Assembly (NCBI GenBank): GCA_017475005.1
Contig: JAFVGI010000023.1
Location: 1 to 57,270, forward strand
Source of the DNA: Prevotella sp.
GTDB taxonomy: Bacteria; Bacteroidota; Bacteroidia; Bacteroidales; Bacteroidaceae
Direction: 5' to 3'
Length of the DNA: 57,270 nucleotides
The position numbers and the translations under genes are program-made. Positions within the stretch are counted from its first letter, which is position 1. Each line of letters opens with the position of its first letter. The notes beneath the pieces were generated by a model, which was given only the letters and a program-made list of their open reading frames with translations, had not been told where the DNA came from and made no database searches. Shown here one piece after another: positions 7,114 through 16,365 of the stretch.

Positions 7114-9303
7114 CTACTTTTTCTTTGTAGCTGCAGCTTTCGTTTTGGTTTTCGTTGCTGCTACAGTTTTCTTTTTGGTTTTCGTTTTCGTTTCTGCTGC
7201 AGTTTTCGTTTTGGTTTTCGTTTTCGTTGCTGCAGTTTTCGTTGCTGCTGCAGTCTTCTTCGCCGGAGCCGCAGCAACCTTCTTCTTCAGCACGACAGCG
7301 GAGCGTGCAGGGATATAGAGTTGCAGCCAACCCTTACCATCCTCAGCATACATCGGGTCGAAATTAGTGAAGTGTGCCACACTATCGTCAGAGAATCCGA
7401 AGCCACCGTAGTCAGGAGAATCGGTATTGAGCACTACATTATATTCGCCCAATGGTACGAGGAAGCCATAGTCGGTATAAGAACGTGTTGGAGAGAAATT
7501 AAAGACATAGAGCAGGTCACCACGCATGAATGCCATAATCTGGTCGCCCTCGTTAATCCATATCTCCTGAACAGGAGTGAGGTTGAAGTCTTTCTGGGAT
7601 TTCATCACCTCTATCATCTTACGGTCGAAATCACCGAGCCAATGATAGCACAGTTCCTTATTGTCAACAAGATTCCACTGACGGCGGGCATACTTACAGC
7701 TCCATCCGTTACCCTCGCGAGGGAAGTCAATCCATTCTGGATGTCCCCACTCATTACCCATGAAGTTGAGGTAGCCGCCTCCCATAGTAGAAGAGGTAAC
7801 AAGGCGTATCATCTTATGGAGAGCAATACCGCGACGAGCCATCTCGTTTTCGTCACCCTTCTTGAAGTGCCAATACATATCGGCATCGATGAGACGGAAG
7901 ATGATGGTCTTATCGCCCACAAGAGCCTGGTCGTGTGACTCTGCATAAGAGATGGTCTTCTCGTCAGCACGACGGTTGGTCATCTCCCAGAAGATATCAC
8001 GAGGATTCCATTGCTCATCACTCTTCTCCTTAATCATCTTTATCCAATAGTCAGGAAGTCCCATTGCAAGACGATAGTTGAAGCCGAGACCACCATCCTC
8101 AAACTTCGCAGCAAGACCTGGCATACCGGACATCTCTTCTGCTATAGTGATGGCATTCTTATTCACCTCGTGGATAACCTGATTGGCAAGGGCAAGATAG
8201 CAAAGAGCATTATCGTCCTCTCCACCATTGAAGTAGTCGGCATAGCCTCCAAAGTCAACACCAAGGCCATGATTATAGTACAGCATTGAGGTAACACCAT
8301 CGAAGCGGAAACCATCGAAATGGAATTCGTCAAGCCAATACTTACAGTTAGACAGCAGGAAGTGCATCACCTGGTCTTTACCATAGTCGAAGCAGAGGCT
8401 GTCCCACTGGTTGTGCTCGCGACGGTCACCAGGATAGAAATACTGGTTTGGATCACCACAGAGATTTCCCAAGCCCTCAACCTCATTCTTCACAGCATGA
8501 GAGTGAACGAGGTCCATGATGACAGCAAGTCCGTTCTGGTGGGCCTCATCAACCAGCTGCTTCAGTTCCTCCGGAGTACCGAAGCGACTTGATGGAGCGA
8601 AGAAATTAGATACATGGTATCCGAAAGAACCATAATAGGGATGCTCCTGAATGGCCATTATCTGTATGCAGTTATATCCCTCCTTGACGATGCGTGGAAG
8701 GATTTTCTCACGGAATTCTGTATATGTACCAACCTTCTCGGCATCCTGTGCCATACCGATGTGGCACTCATAGATGAGAAGCGGTGTAGTATCAGGCTTG
8801 AAGGTCTTTTTCTTCCACTTATACTCCTTTTCCGGTGCCCACACCTGAGCAGAGAATATCTTTGTCTCATCATCCTGTACCACACGACGCACCCATGCAG
8901 GAATACGCTCTCCCTGACCGCCAGGCCACTTTACAAGCATCTTGTAGAGGTCACCATGCTTCAGAGCTGTCTTAGGGAGTTTTATCTCCCAATCCTGTCC
9001 GTTCTTACTCTTCTTGAGGGCATACTTGGGGGATTCCTTCCACTTGTTGAAATCACCGATAAGGTAGATTTCTGTAGCATTAGGAGCCCACTCACGGAAA
9101 ATCCACTCGCCTTTCTCATTGCGATGCAGGCCGTAATAGAGGTAGCCTGTTGCAAAGTCTGACAGTTTCATCTTACCGCCATTAGTGAGATGATCTATCA
9201 TCCACAAAGCATGATCATGACGACCCTGAATGGCATTCTCGAATGGTTCCAGCCAAGGATCATTGGCAACGATGCCAATATGTTTTGGAGTTGTTTCTTT
9301 CAT
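7114..9303 (-). CDS. glgB: 1,4-alpha-glucan branching enzyme with a (KT)n tail
   Basis: GlgB introduces alpha-1,6 branches into glycogen. The 729-residue protein has an N-terminal CBM48 module (FREWAPNATEIYLIGDFN near 69-86) and a GH13 barrel: DLVHSHAVKN, the nucleophile segment FRFDGVTSML, the acid/base segment AEEMSGMPG, and ESHDQALVGD. The build resembles the eukaryotic-type branching enzymes usual in Bacteroidetes. About 55 residues at the C-terminus are odd: Ala/Thr/Lys runs (TKTKTKTK) coded by AAAACG/AAAACC hexamers, as in the uvrA linker. The tail is probably dispensable for catalysis. It follows the YhcH gene by 36 bases and ends at a strong terminator. Confidence 0.95.
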   Translation of the reverse strand: MKETTPKHIGIVANDPWLEPFENAIQGRHDHALWMIDHLTNGGKMKLSDFATGYLYYGLHRNEKGEWIFREWAPNATEIYLIGDFNKWKESPKYALKKSKNGQDWEIKLPKTALKHGDLYKMLVKWPGGQGERIPAWVRRVVQDDETKIFSAQVWAPEKEYKWKKKTFKPDTTPLLIYECHIGMAQDAEKVGTYTEFREKILPRIVKEGYNCIQIMAIQEHPYYGSFGYHVSNFFAPSSRFGTPEELKQLVDEAHQNGLAVIMDLVHSHAVKNEVEGLGNLCGDPNQYFYPGDRREHNQWDSLCFDYGKDQVMHFLLSNCKYWLDEFHFDGFRFDGVTSMLYYNHGLGVDFGGYADYFNGGEDDNALCYLALANQVIHEVNKNAITIAEEMSGMPGLAAKFEDGGLGFNYRLAMGLPDYWIKMIKEKSDEQWNPRDIFWEMTNRRADEKTISYAESHDQALVGDKTIIFRLIDADMYWHFKKGDENEMARRGIALHKMIRLVTSSTMGGGYLNFMGNEWGHPEWIDFPREGNGWSCKYARRQWNLVDNKELCYHWLGDFDRKMIEVMKSQKDFNLTPVQEIWINEGDQIMAFMRGDLLYVFNFSPTRSYTDYGFLVPLGEYNVVLNTDSPDYGGFGFSDDSVAHFTNFDPMYAEDGKGWLQLYIPARSAVVLKKKVAAAPAKKTAAATKTAATKTKTKTKTAAETKTKTKKKTVAATKTKTKAAATKKK
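7140..7275. repeat. AAAACG/AAAACC hexamer tract in glgB
   Basis: On the minus strand the coding sequence consists largely of AAAACG, AAAACC and GCAGC words, giving (KT)n and Ala runs. The string ACGAAAACGAAAACCAAAAC also occurs in the uvrA linker (40527-40546). Confidence 0.8.
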
Positions 9304-9339
9304 AATACCTTTTATATTATGGTTATAAATTTTTTCTGA

Positions 9340-9789
9340 TTACATTTTCACCTTGAAGACAGCCTTCTTGAATTCCGGTGCACCAGAGATACATGGTGTG
9401 TGACCGTCCTGGGGCAGGAACATTGCAAACATTCCCGGATGGCAGACAACATAAGAAGAACTTGGCTGACCAGGATATTTCGTCAGGTCTTTTTCTGCAT
9501 TATACTCTGCCTGAACAGTGATATCATTAAGCGGCATATAGCCATAGACCTCATCACCATCAAGAGGTATCTGGATGTCGAGCATATTACGATGTGTCTC
9601 CATTACTGCCTCTTCCTTGGTCTTACCTTTCTGGTTGATGATATTTACGAAAAGGTCCTTGCCCTTTATCTCATGCTTTCCAGCCTCCAACTGCATGAGA
9701 TCATTATTCTCAATAAAACTTACTACATCAGCGAACAGAGGATTCAGGGGAATGTAGTTTTTCAGATTGTCTAATGTGTCGATAATCAT
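9340..9789 (-). CDS. YhcH/YjgK/YiaL family protein
   Basis: The 149-residue product fits the YhcH/YjgK/YiaL (DUF386) family of small cupin-like proteins, which includes the EbgC beta-galactosidase subunit. Signatures are ETHRNMLDIQIPLDG near 64-78, GYMPLND, and the late strand MFAMFLPQDGHTPCI with a metal-binding His. Family members act on sugars or sialic-acid-type substrates, possibly as anomerases; the substrate here is unknown. It sits between the MORN gene (23 bases) and glgB (36 bases), so a carbohydrate role is plausible. Confidence 0.85.
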   Translation of the reverse strand: MIIDTLDNLKNYIPLNPLFADVVSFIENNDLMQLEAGKHEIKGKDLFVNIINQKGKTKEEAVMETHRNMLDIQIPLDGDEVYGYMPLNDITVQAEYNAEKDLTKYPGQPSSSYVVCHPGMFAMFLPQDGHTPCISGAPEFKKAVFKVKM

Positions 9790-9812
9790 TTTCTTAAAGG
9801 TTTTATATAGGT

Positions 9813-10679
9813 TTATTTTACTACTTCTTCATCATCTACATACATAACTTCACGACGGCGGCCTTCTTTTGACATTTCAATGGCTTTTCCGTTTCTCATA
9901 CCATTTTTGTATGTGCCTCGGAACTTGCGACCATCAGCGTAATAGACAGACATCTCTCCATCAAACTTTCCGTTTAAGAAAGTGCCTTCATATCTGTCGC
10001 CGCCTTTCTTTGTCAACTTTCCTTTTCCGTTCTGTTTGTCATCTTTCCACTGACCCACATATACGTCACCGTTTGCCCACACGAAAGTTCCGGTACCACT
10101 CTTCAGTCCTTTTTCGAAATGGCCTACATATCTGTCTCCGTTCTTACATTTGAATATGCCTTCTCCCGTACGTTCTCCGTTGACATAATCTCCTTCGTAT
10201 GAATCTCCATTACTGAAATTGTATATTCCCTTGCCGTTCTGCAAGTCATCACGCCACATACCGAGATAGACGTCTCCGTTGGCATATTGATATTCGCCCT
10301 TACCGACTCGCTTATTGTTGCTCCAGAAACCGTCATATCGGCTTTTATCTTTCCACGCGAAGATACCACGACCATCTTTCATATCATTTCTCCAATCGCC
10401 ATCGTAGTATTCGCCTGTGACATAAGTATATATACCCTTTCCCTGACGTTTGCCTTTAACATAGGTGCCAACATATTGATCACCATTATTATATGACATT
10501 ACGCCCTTACCATGAGGCACACCGCGCGACCTGTGTCCCTGATATACGCCCTGCTCCATAGTATAACTGGGATCAGGAATCGTATTCTGAGCCTGTAATC
10601 CAATTGATGGTATCAGTAAAAACGAAATGCACAGAAGGGTTCTCTGCAGATATATTATAGCGATTTTTTCAAATTTCAT
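9813..10679 (-). CDS. secreted MORN-repeat protein
   Basis: From ATG 10679 this is a 288-residue protein with a signal peptide (hydrophobic stretch about residues 5-28, cleavage near LQAQ) and nine to ten MORN repeats of about 23 residues. A typical unit is YEGDYVNGERTGEGIF. MORN repeats form an extended beta sheet for lipid or protein contact. A longer frame to 10718 exists, but the -7 box TATCTTTG (10691-10684) lies inside it, favouring the shorter start. First gene of a probable MORN-yhcH-glgB operon, divergent from kdsB. The ligand is unknown. Confidence 0.85.
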   Translation of the reverse strand: MKFEKIAIIYLQRTLLCISFLLIPSIGLQAQNTIPDPSYTMEQGVYQGHRSRGVPHGKGVMSYNNGDQYVGTYVKGKRQGKGIYTYVTGEYYDGDWRNDMKDGRGIFAWKDKSRYDGFWSNNKRVGKGEYQYANGDVYLGMWRDDLQNGKGIYNFSNGDSYEGDYVNGERTGEGIFKCKNGDRYVGHFEKGLKSGTGTFVWANGDVYVGQWKDDKQNGKGKLTKKGGDRYEGTFLNGKFDGEMSVYYADGRKFRGTYKNGMRNGKAIEMSKEGRRREVMYVDDEEVVK

Positions 10680-10683
10680 GTGC

Positions 10684-10691
10684 CAAAGATA
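10684..10691 (-). promoter_or_regulatory. -7 box of the MORN gene
   Basis: On the minus strand TATCTTTG ends 4 bases before ATG 10679. No good -33 box is visible. The spacing implies a leaderless or nearly leaderless transcript. Confidence 0.55.
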
Positions 10692-10786
10692 CAAAAATAT
10701 TATAGAATAAGATATCATACATCATTTTTTTTAGTGTTTTTTTAGAAAAAAACACAGTAAGATAGACGTTAGGGGAAAACTTTTAT

Positions 10787-10794
10787 TAACTTTG
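10787..10794 (+). promoter_or_regulatory. -7 box of kdsB
   Basis: TAACTTTG ends 4 bases before the kdsB ATG; a convincing -33 box is not seen. If real, the transcript is leaderless. Confidence 0.55.
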
Positions 10795-10798
10795 CAGC

Positions 10799-11569
10799 AT
10801 GAATTTTATAGCAATTATTCCAGCCAGATATGCATCAACACGTTTTCCCGGCAAGCCATTGGCTATGCTTGGGGAGAAAAGTGTGATACAGCGAGTTTAC
10901 GAACAGGTGACAAAACAGTTGCCAGCATGTGTAGCAACCGACAATGAACGCATATTTGAACACGTTAAATCGTTTGGAGGCAACGTTGTGATGACACGCA
11001 CCGACCACAAGAGTGGCACAGACAGGATAGAAGAAGCTGTTGAGAAACTCTGCGCTACAAAAGAGTTGAATATCTCTGACGATACTGTCATTGTTAACGT
11101 ACAGGGAGACGAACCTTTTATTCAGCCAGAACAGATAAAGACACTTTGCGAATGTTTTAACAACAAGACAACAGATATTGCCACACTGGGTATAAAATTC
11201 AAAACCCTTGATGCCATAAAAAATCCCAATTCGCCAAAGATAATCCTTGACAACAAGGGATTTGCGATGTATTTCAGCAGGTCTGTCATCCCTTATATTC
11301 GTGGCAAGGAAGAAGCTGAATGGCTACAGTCATTTGATTTCCTGAAGCATATCGGTATGTATGCTTATCGCAGAAATATACTGAAAGAAGTAACAGCACT
11401 TCCTCTGTCTTCATTAGAAATAGCAGAAAGTCTGGAGCAACTGCGTTGGCTGCAGAACGGATACAAGATAAAGGTCGGAGAGACAATGCAGGAGACAATA
11501 GGTATCGACACTCCGGAAGACTTGGAGGCCGCAATAAAGAAAATAAATACTGAGCATATTTCTGGATGA
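10799..11569 (+). CDS. kdsB: 3-deoxy-manno-octulosonate cytidylyltransferase
   Basis: KdsB activates KDO with CTP to CMP-KDO for lipid A core assembly in the cytosol. The 256-residue length is typical. Motifs: IIPARYASTRFPGKPLAML at the N-terminus (nucleotide binding), ATDNERI, NVQGDEPFI near 99, HIGMYAYRR near 183, and LEIAESLEQLRWLQNGY near 210. The start is fixed by the N-terminal motif. The stop overlaps the next ATG (ATGA), so the two genes are translationally coupled. Confidence 0.97.
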   Translation: MNFIAIIPARYASTRFPGKPLAMLGEKSVIQRVYEQVTKQLPACVATDNERIFEHVKSFGGNVVMTRTDHKSGTDRIEEAVEKLCATKELNISDDTVIVNVQGDEPFIQPEQIKTLCECFNNKTTDIATLGIKFKTLDAIKNPNSPKIILDNKGFAMYFSRSVIPYIRGKEEAEWLQSFDFLKHIGMYAYRRNILKEVTALPLSSLEIAESLEQLRWLQNGYKIKVGETMQETIGIDTPEDLEAAIKKINTEHISG

Positions 11570-12315
11570 ACCCTATAATATTAGAAAACTATATCACGAT
11601 ATTGCGCGCTGGGGCATTTAAGAGCAAGGATAACGAAATCATCCCCATGTCGTTGCACAAATGGCACGTATTGGGGAAAATGGCTAAAGAGCATCATGTG
11701 CAAGGCTTTCTGTCCAACGGAATAAATCACATCAAGGAATCACGAGCCTCTAATATTCCCAATATCACTATTGTAGAGCAATCCGACATAGCAGCAGAAG
11801 ATGCCAATGAGAATTTCAATGCATCCAAGGCATTTCTTTCCTATAACTCTACAAAACGCAAGTGGGAGGAACTACGTGAAGAGGAGATGAGTGATATACA
11901 CAATATCTCCGATGAAACGCTACAACTCCTTGACATCATAATAATGAATGCTGATTACACCATAGACTCTATGGTGAATATTGAAGGAGTATTGCTGCTC
12001 GGACGGTTTATTCGCGAAAACAAGAAGGCTATTGACTATACAAAACTCAACAAATGGCTTGCAATGACGAAAATGGTGTCAATGGCTGAGATGTTGGGAA
12101 CAATACTTATAGAATTCTTTGACTTTTCACAAGATGAGCTTCCCTTTATGAAAACTCAGGTGAAGAATTCTAATAAGATTTTTACACAAACGCTGGAACA
12201 CACTTTTCGGAAGCAACGCACTCCCCTACTGACTTGCTTACATCTCGCAACATTCGAGACGTTGTATCATCGTTTTTCCAGAGTTATATCTGTTGTAAGA
12301 GACGTAGAAGAATAA
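11566..12315 (+). CDS. hypothetical protein coupled to kdsB
   Basis: The 249-residue soluble protein overlaps the kdsB stop by four bases. The start, ENYITILRAGAF then HKWHVLGKMAKEHHVQGFL, recalls the beginning of the NTP_transf_5 (uncharacterised nucleotidyltransferase) family, but the aspartate motif of that family's catalytic core is not visible, so catalysis is doubtful. The rest is mostly helical with many charged residues. Coupling with kdsB suggests a link to surface polysaccharide, but I cannot assign a function. Confidence 0.7.
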   Translation: MNPIILENYITILRAGAFKSKDNEIIPMSLHKWHVLGKMAKEHHVQGFLSNGINHIKESRASNIPNITIVEQSDIAAEDANENFNASKAFLSYNSTKRKWEELREEEMSDIHNISDETLQLLDIIIMNADYTIDSMVNIEGVLLLGRFIRENKKAIDYTKLNKWLAMTKMVSMAEMLGTILIEFFDFSQDELPFMKTQVKNSNKIFTQTLEHTFRKQRTPLLTCLHLATFETLYHRFSRVISVVRDVEE

Positions 12316-12335
12316 CATCCTCTACTTTCTGTTTT

Positions 12336-12761
12336 CTATAAAGACCACCAATGCTTTTTCTTTGGTGGTTCAGGAATCTCTCTGCCGCTCTCTTCAAGTA
12401 TTACCTGTTCCCAGGTGATTCCTTCTTTTATGATGCGGTATATGGTACCCCAATCCGGGATACCACCAATATTACGATCATCAATCCACATATCCACCTT
12501 CAGCTTTCGGGAGAAGTGCACATTGCGCTCCACATCTTCTTCGGGAAAATCTTTATTGACAGCATAGAATTCCACACCACGCTCCTTGCACCAATTCACA
12601 GCATCATCGAGCAATTTTCCCTCTCTGACACTCCATAATATCAGTTGATGCCTATCAGCAATAAGGGCCTTTAATGTATCAATTGCGAAAGGTCGCTCCC
12701 TTCCTATCTCAGGATAAGCGTGCTCAACAATTGTACCATCAAAATCTACTGCTATAGTCAT
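12336..12761 (-). CDS. small HAD-superfamily hydrolase (BT0820-like)
   Basis: The 141-residue protein begins MTIAVDFDGTIVE, the HAD nucleophile motif with both Asp residues. It continues with LILWSVREG (motif II region) and a late MWIDDRNIGG acidic motif. It lacks a large cap domain, as in the small BT0820-type phosphatases common in Bacteroides. The substrate is unknown. It lies 29 bases downstream of the tyrosine autokinase gene and probably shares its transcript. Its last codons form an ACCACCAA/TTGGTGGT hairpin at the convergent junction with the gene after kdsB. Confidence 0.85.
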   Translation of the reverse strand: MTIAVDFDGTIVEHAYPEIGRERPFAIDTLKALIADRHQLILWSVREGKLLDDAVNWCKERGVEFYAVNKDFPEEDVERNVHFSRKLKVDMWIDDRNIGGIPDWGTIYRIIKEGITWEQVILEESGREIPEPPKKKHWWSL

Positions 12762-12790
12762 AATCTATTTTTACAATGAGACTATTTCCC

Positions 12791-15337
12791 TTATTTTGTT
12801 TTTATGGAATCATCATCAGGATTGCCATAATGGCTGCTGCTGTATGAACCATAGCCGTATCCATAGCCATATTTGCCATATCCATAGCCACCATACTTAC
12901 CATACTTTCCGTATCTGCCATATCCGTAAGCATAGCCATACTTTCTCTGGGACATATCGATACCATTAATAGCAATACAAGCATGTGGTAACTTGTTTGT
13001 ATATGCCAAATTATTAAGCATCTTGAAGGCTGTTTTTTCTGTATAATCCGCACGCACTACAATGACAGACACATCTGCTATGCGAGCAAGAGAAAGCGTA
13101 TCAGATACGAGTCCGATAGGAGCTGTATCAACCATTACATAGTCATACTCCTTACGCAGAATCTCGAAGAGCTGATCCAACGTATTCTTGGAAATAAGTT
13201 CTGCCGGGTTTGGTGGAATTGGACCTGCCAACAACACATCCAGGTTTTTGTTAACACCAGACGGAACAATGGCATCTTTCACATCTTCCACAGTAACTTT
13301 CTGCATGCTCAACAATGTTGTAACGCCTTTATCTGTCTTAGGCATTTCAAACAGACTTGCCAAACGAGGACGACGGATATCAAGACCCACCATAACAACC
13401 TTTTTGCCAAGCAGGGCATAGCTGACAGCAAGGTTACCTGTTACGAATGTCTTACCTTCACCAGAAGTGGATGATGTGAACAATACTACATTTTTGCCTT
13501 CCTCAAGCATAAATTGTAAGTTCGTACGCATGCCTCGGAAGATTTCTTCCATCTGGTTGTTCCTGTTTTCGTGAACAACGATATCGCCCTTCGTCTTGTG
13601 ACGGCTGTTTGCGACAGCAATATCAGCAACAATCGGCAACTTGGAGAGTTTCTCCACATCCTCATGTCCCTCAATTCTGAATCGCAAGAGTTCTATCAAG
13701 ACAATAATTGCAACAGGAATTGCAAAGCCCATGATGAGTGCAATAAGCATTACAATCATACTCTTTGGACTTACCTTTCCAGCATATTCAGGAACATCGA
13801 TCATCTTACCCTTATCAACTGTTGCAGCCAGAGAAATACTGTTTTCCTCACGTTTCTGCAAAAGCATGATATAAAGGTTTGACTTCACCGTCTGTTCACG
13901 ACCTATCTCTGTCAGCACACGTTCCTGCGAAGGAGACTGGGACAACTGTCCAGAATACTTAGCATACTTCTCATAAATATTCTTGCGTTCCATCTCCAAC
14001 TGACGCTTTGCATGATCCAGAGAACGCTTAATAGCAAGGAACAAATCATCCAACTGAGTCGTTTTGATTTCTGCAGCAGGAGAGATTTCGGAAGCAGAAC
14101 GCAATAATTTCTGACGTTCCAGCGCTATAACGTTATATTGTGTAATCAAAGATGCTGTTGCAGCATCAGACAATCCTACATTGGAAGGCAATGTCTGATA
14201 TTTATTCTGAGGCTGGTTCATATAATCCCTGATACTCTCGAGAAGAAGTATCTGGGTATTTTTATCCTTTACCTCATTATCCGCAGCATCAGACTGAGTG
14301 AATGATGCTGCAGCATTAGCCATTGCATCAGGAATGTTGTTGCCGCGTTTGAAGTGTTCTATGGCACCATCAGTACTACCTAATTCAACATCTATCTTCC
14401 TGATACGATCGTTGATAAACACCTCCGTACGACGAGCAATAGTATTTTTATCTTCGTTGGCCTGATAATTATATTTTTCTACCAGGCAGTTCAAGTAATC
14501 CAGAGCTCTATCTACCACAACATCATTCAGGGACAACTCTGCAATTGTTGTAGTTTTTGAAACAGGGCTGACACTTATCATCCTTGCATACGCCATAGCA
14601 GTAGCACGTGGGTTATAGATAGAAGCTTTTATATAGCTATTCAAATCCCACGATTTCATATATTTAGAATCTGCTATTATAGACAAGCGTCCAACAGAAG
14701 TAGGTATAGACATTGGCAGTTTCCCTACGCGGCTGAAAGTACGTTTACTCTTATCCCTTGAAATGAAATCTCCTTCAACAGAGAATTGTCCACCTTCAAG
14801 ACGTGTTATCTTTATGTTTACGACAGTTGCAAGTTTTTCCAGACTCGCCTCATCCACATCCACTTTGACAGGAAGGTGACCATATATTGCATTATCCTTG
14901 ACACGTCCTTCGCCATAGTATTCAACATACAGCTTCAGCTCCTTTACGGCATCATAGGCCAATGTTTTTGAGGCCAGAATCTCCAACTCATTGTCAAAGC
15001 CATTCGTCATTGTCATCATACCAAGGTTCTCTGCTGCCTGGATAGAGTTCATAGAACGACTTCGAGGCATGTTATCATCATCCTTGATGAGCAACTTGGC
15101 ATTGACATTATAAACTGAAGGAGTATACCTGAGGTACACAGCCGCTACAGAAAGACAAATAATTATAGAGAATACAAACCATTGCCAATATAGGACAATC
15201 ATTCTGATGAAAAAACCTAGGTTTAGAAAACTAGTGTCAAACTGATCTTCTAATTGTGCCTCTGACTGTATTGACTGATCTTGTGAAAGATTCTGGGACA
15301 TCTGCTGTCCTATGTTATTTTGTTCGTTTACGCTCAT
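12791..15337 (-). CDS. Wzc-like polysaccharide co-polymerase/tyrosine autokinase
   Basis: The 848-residue inner-membrane protein has an N-terminal Wzz domain with a first membrane helix near residues 45-70, a long coiled periplasmic part, and a second helix near 520-545. A cytoplasmic BY-kinase domain follows: Walker A TSSTSGEGKTF near 610, Walker A' VGLDIRRPRL, and Walker B VMVDTAPIG. It ends in a Tyr cluster (YGYGRYGKYGKYGGYG) for autophosphorylation. Such proteins control chain length and export of capsule or exopolysaccharide. No wza, flippase or glycosyltransferase cluster is adjacent, which is unusual. ATG 15361 is rejected because it lies inside the promoter; ATG 15337 is used. Confidence 0.92.
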   Translation of the reverse strand: MSVNEQNNIGQQMSQNLSQDQSIQSEAQLEDQFDTSFLNLGFFIRMIVLYWQWFVFSIIICLSVAAVYLRYTPSVYNVNAKLLIKDDDNMPRSRSMNSIQAAENLGMMTMTNGFDNELEILASKTLAYDAVKELKLYVEYYGEGRVKDNAIYGHLPVKVDVDEASLEKLATVVNIKITRLEGGQFSVEGDFISRDKSKRTFSRVGKLPMSIPTSVGRLSIIADSKYMKSWDLNSYIKASIYNPRATAMAYARMISVSPVSKTTTIAELSLNDVVVDRALDYLNCLVEKYNYQANEDKNTIARRTEVFINDRIRKIDVELGSTDGAIEHFKRGNNIPDAMANAAASFTQSDAADNEVKDKNTQILLLESIRDYMNQPQNKYQTLPSNVGLSDAATASLITQYNVIALERQKLLRSASEISPAAEIKTTQLDDLFLAIKRSLDHAKRQLEMERKNIYEKYAKYSGQLSQSPSQERVLTEIGREQTVKSNLYIMLLQKREENSISLAATVDKGKMIDVPEYAGKVSPKSMIVMLIALIMGFAIPVAIIVLIELLRFRIEGHEDVEKLSKLPIVADIAVANSRHKTKGDIVVHENRNNQMEEIFRGMRTNLQFMLEEGKNVVLFTSSTSGEGKTFVTGNLAVSYALLGKKVVMVGLDIRRPRLASLFEMPKTDKGVTTLLSMQKVTVEDVKDAIVPSGVNKNLDVLLAGPIPPNPAELISKNTLDQLFEILRKEYDYVMVDTAPIGLVSDTLSLARIADVSVIVVRADYTEKTAFKMLNNLAYTNKLPHACIAINGIDMSQRKYGYAYGYGRYGKYGKYGGYGYGKYGYGYGYGSYSSSHYGNPDDDSIKTK

Positions 15338-15358
15338 AGCTATTAATACATTTGGCCG

Positions 15359-15385
15359 CAAAATTACTATTTTTTCAAAAAATAG
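15359..15385 (-). promoter_or_regulatory. wzc promoter -7 box with adjoining palindrome
   Basis: On the minus strand the -7 box TAATTTTG occupies 15366-15359. Immediately upstream is a perfect palindrome, CTATTTTTT-c-AAAAAATAG (15367-15385), placed where a repressor or activator dimer could act. Confidence 0.6.
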
Positions 15386-15460
15386 CGGTAAAATACAGAA
15401 ATGTTTATTAAAAATAGTACATTTTTTTGATATAAAGTATGTTTTTCCATATTATTTTTC

Positions 15461-15468
15461 TAATTTTG
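15461..15468 (+). promoter_or_regulatory. -7 box of the gene at 15478
   Basis: TAATTTTG is followed by TGGCCAATT and then ATG 15478. The string TAATTTTGTGGCCAA mirrors TAATTTTGCGGCCAA of the divergent wzc promoter with a single change. Confidence 0.6.
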
Positions 15469-15477
15469 TGGCCAATT

Positions 15478-16086
15478 ATGGAAATATTTTCATTTTTTAG
15501 GAAGAAAGAAGACAATATAAAAGTCGGTGGTATGCAGGATTACATGATGCTAGTCCGTGTATATTTTCAATCTGCAATAGCATCTCAAGTAGGAATCAAC
15601 AATCTTGCTATGCTCCCCGACCTTCGTGTTTTCAAATCAACATTTAAGGTGCGTACAGAGCACAACAAGTTGGGTATCGGTGAAAAGACAGCATGCAAAA
15701 AGATGCTCAAGAGTATGTATGGTATGAATGACGACTTCTTCAAAGAAATCGACAAGAGCATATCCAAGAATTGTCACAAGATACAAGATGTGCAGACATA
15801 CATGTATCAGTTTCAGGGATTTACTCAGGACATCATGATGCTAATGGGAAATCTCATGAAATTCAAGATGCGTCTGCCGTCGTTCTTTAAGAAAGCCATC
15901 TATGCAATGACTGAGAAGACTGTGACAGAGATATTCACCAAGAACGATTATACAGACCCCGGTACTCTAAAGACAGTTGCTGCTGTACGCAAGTACAACC
16001 AACGTCTGGGTTTTACGCAACAGTGGATAACAGATTTCGTTTTCCAGATTGTGATGCTGGCTAAAAAAGAAAAGCCACAGGAGTAA
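15478..16086 (+). CDS. conserved hypothetical protein upstream of zapA
   Basis: From ATG 15478 the protein has 202 residues, MEIFSFFRKKEDN onward. I choose this start because an in-frame ATG at 15439 precedes the -7 box. The sequence is helical and basic with many Met and Phe residues (FQGFTQDIMMLMGNLMKFK) but no clear membrane helix. I recognise no domain. Its stop is directly followed by the ATG of the coiled-coil gene, then zapA and rny, so it belongs to a division/RNA-turnover operon. The basic patches would suit nucleic acid or membrane contact. Confidence 0.75.
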   Translation: MEIFSFFRKKEDNIKVGGMQDYMMLVRVYFQSAIASQVGINNLAMLPDLRVFKSTFKVRTEHNKLGIGEKTACKKMLKSMYGMNDDFFKEIDKSISKNCHKIQDVQTYMYQFQGFTQDIMMLMGNLMKFKMRLPSFFKKAIYAMTEKTVTEIFTKNDYTDPGTLKTVAAVRKYNQRLGFTQQWITDFVFQIVMLAKKEKPQE

Positions 16087-16365
16087 ATGAATATCAAGAT
16101 TTTTGCCTCACAAGTACGCCAACTGATACTTCAGCTACGTAAGTTGAAGCAAGAGAAGGCTGACCTTGAGGCAATGGTCCAGAAGTTGAAGGAAGAGAAT
16201 GTTCAGGCTACTCAAGCGCTTAAGGCTATGCAAGTGGAATACAATTCTCTTGTAATGGGGAAAATGCTTCATATTACCGATAACGACCTTGAAACATCAA
16301 AACAGCGCATAAACAACATGATACGCACTGTTGACAGATGTATCACAATATTGAGTGAAAAGTGA
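16087..16365 (+). CDS. small coiled-coil protein next to ZapA
   Basis: The 92-residue protein is almost wholly coiled coil: LILQLRKLKQEKADLEAMV and LKEENVQATQALKAM show clear heptads. It starts at the base after the previous stop and overlaps the GTG of zapA by GTGA. The size and context recall ZapB-like division proteins, but the sequence itself only shows a short coiled coil. A joint role with ZapA at the Z-ring is an inference. Confidence 0.75.
   Translation: MNIKIFASQVRQLILQLRKLKQEKADLEAMVQKLKEENVQATQALKAMQVEYNSLVMGKMLHITDNDLETSKQRINNMIRTVDRCITILSEK

Noticed and set aside
6995-7330. 111-residue minus-strand Asn/Glu/Cys-rich frame
   Set aside because: It is the glgB hexamer repeat read in another frame.
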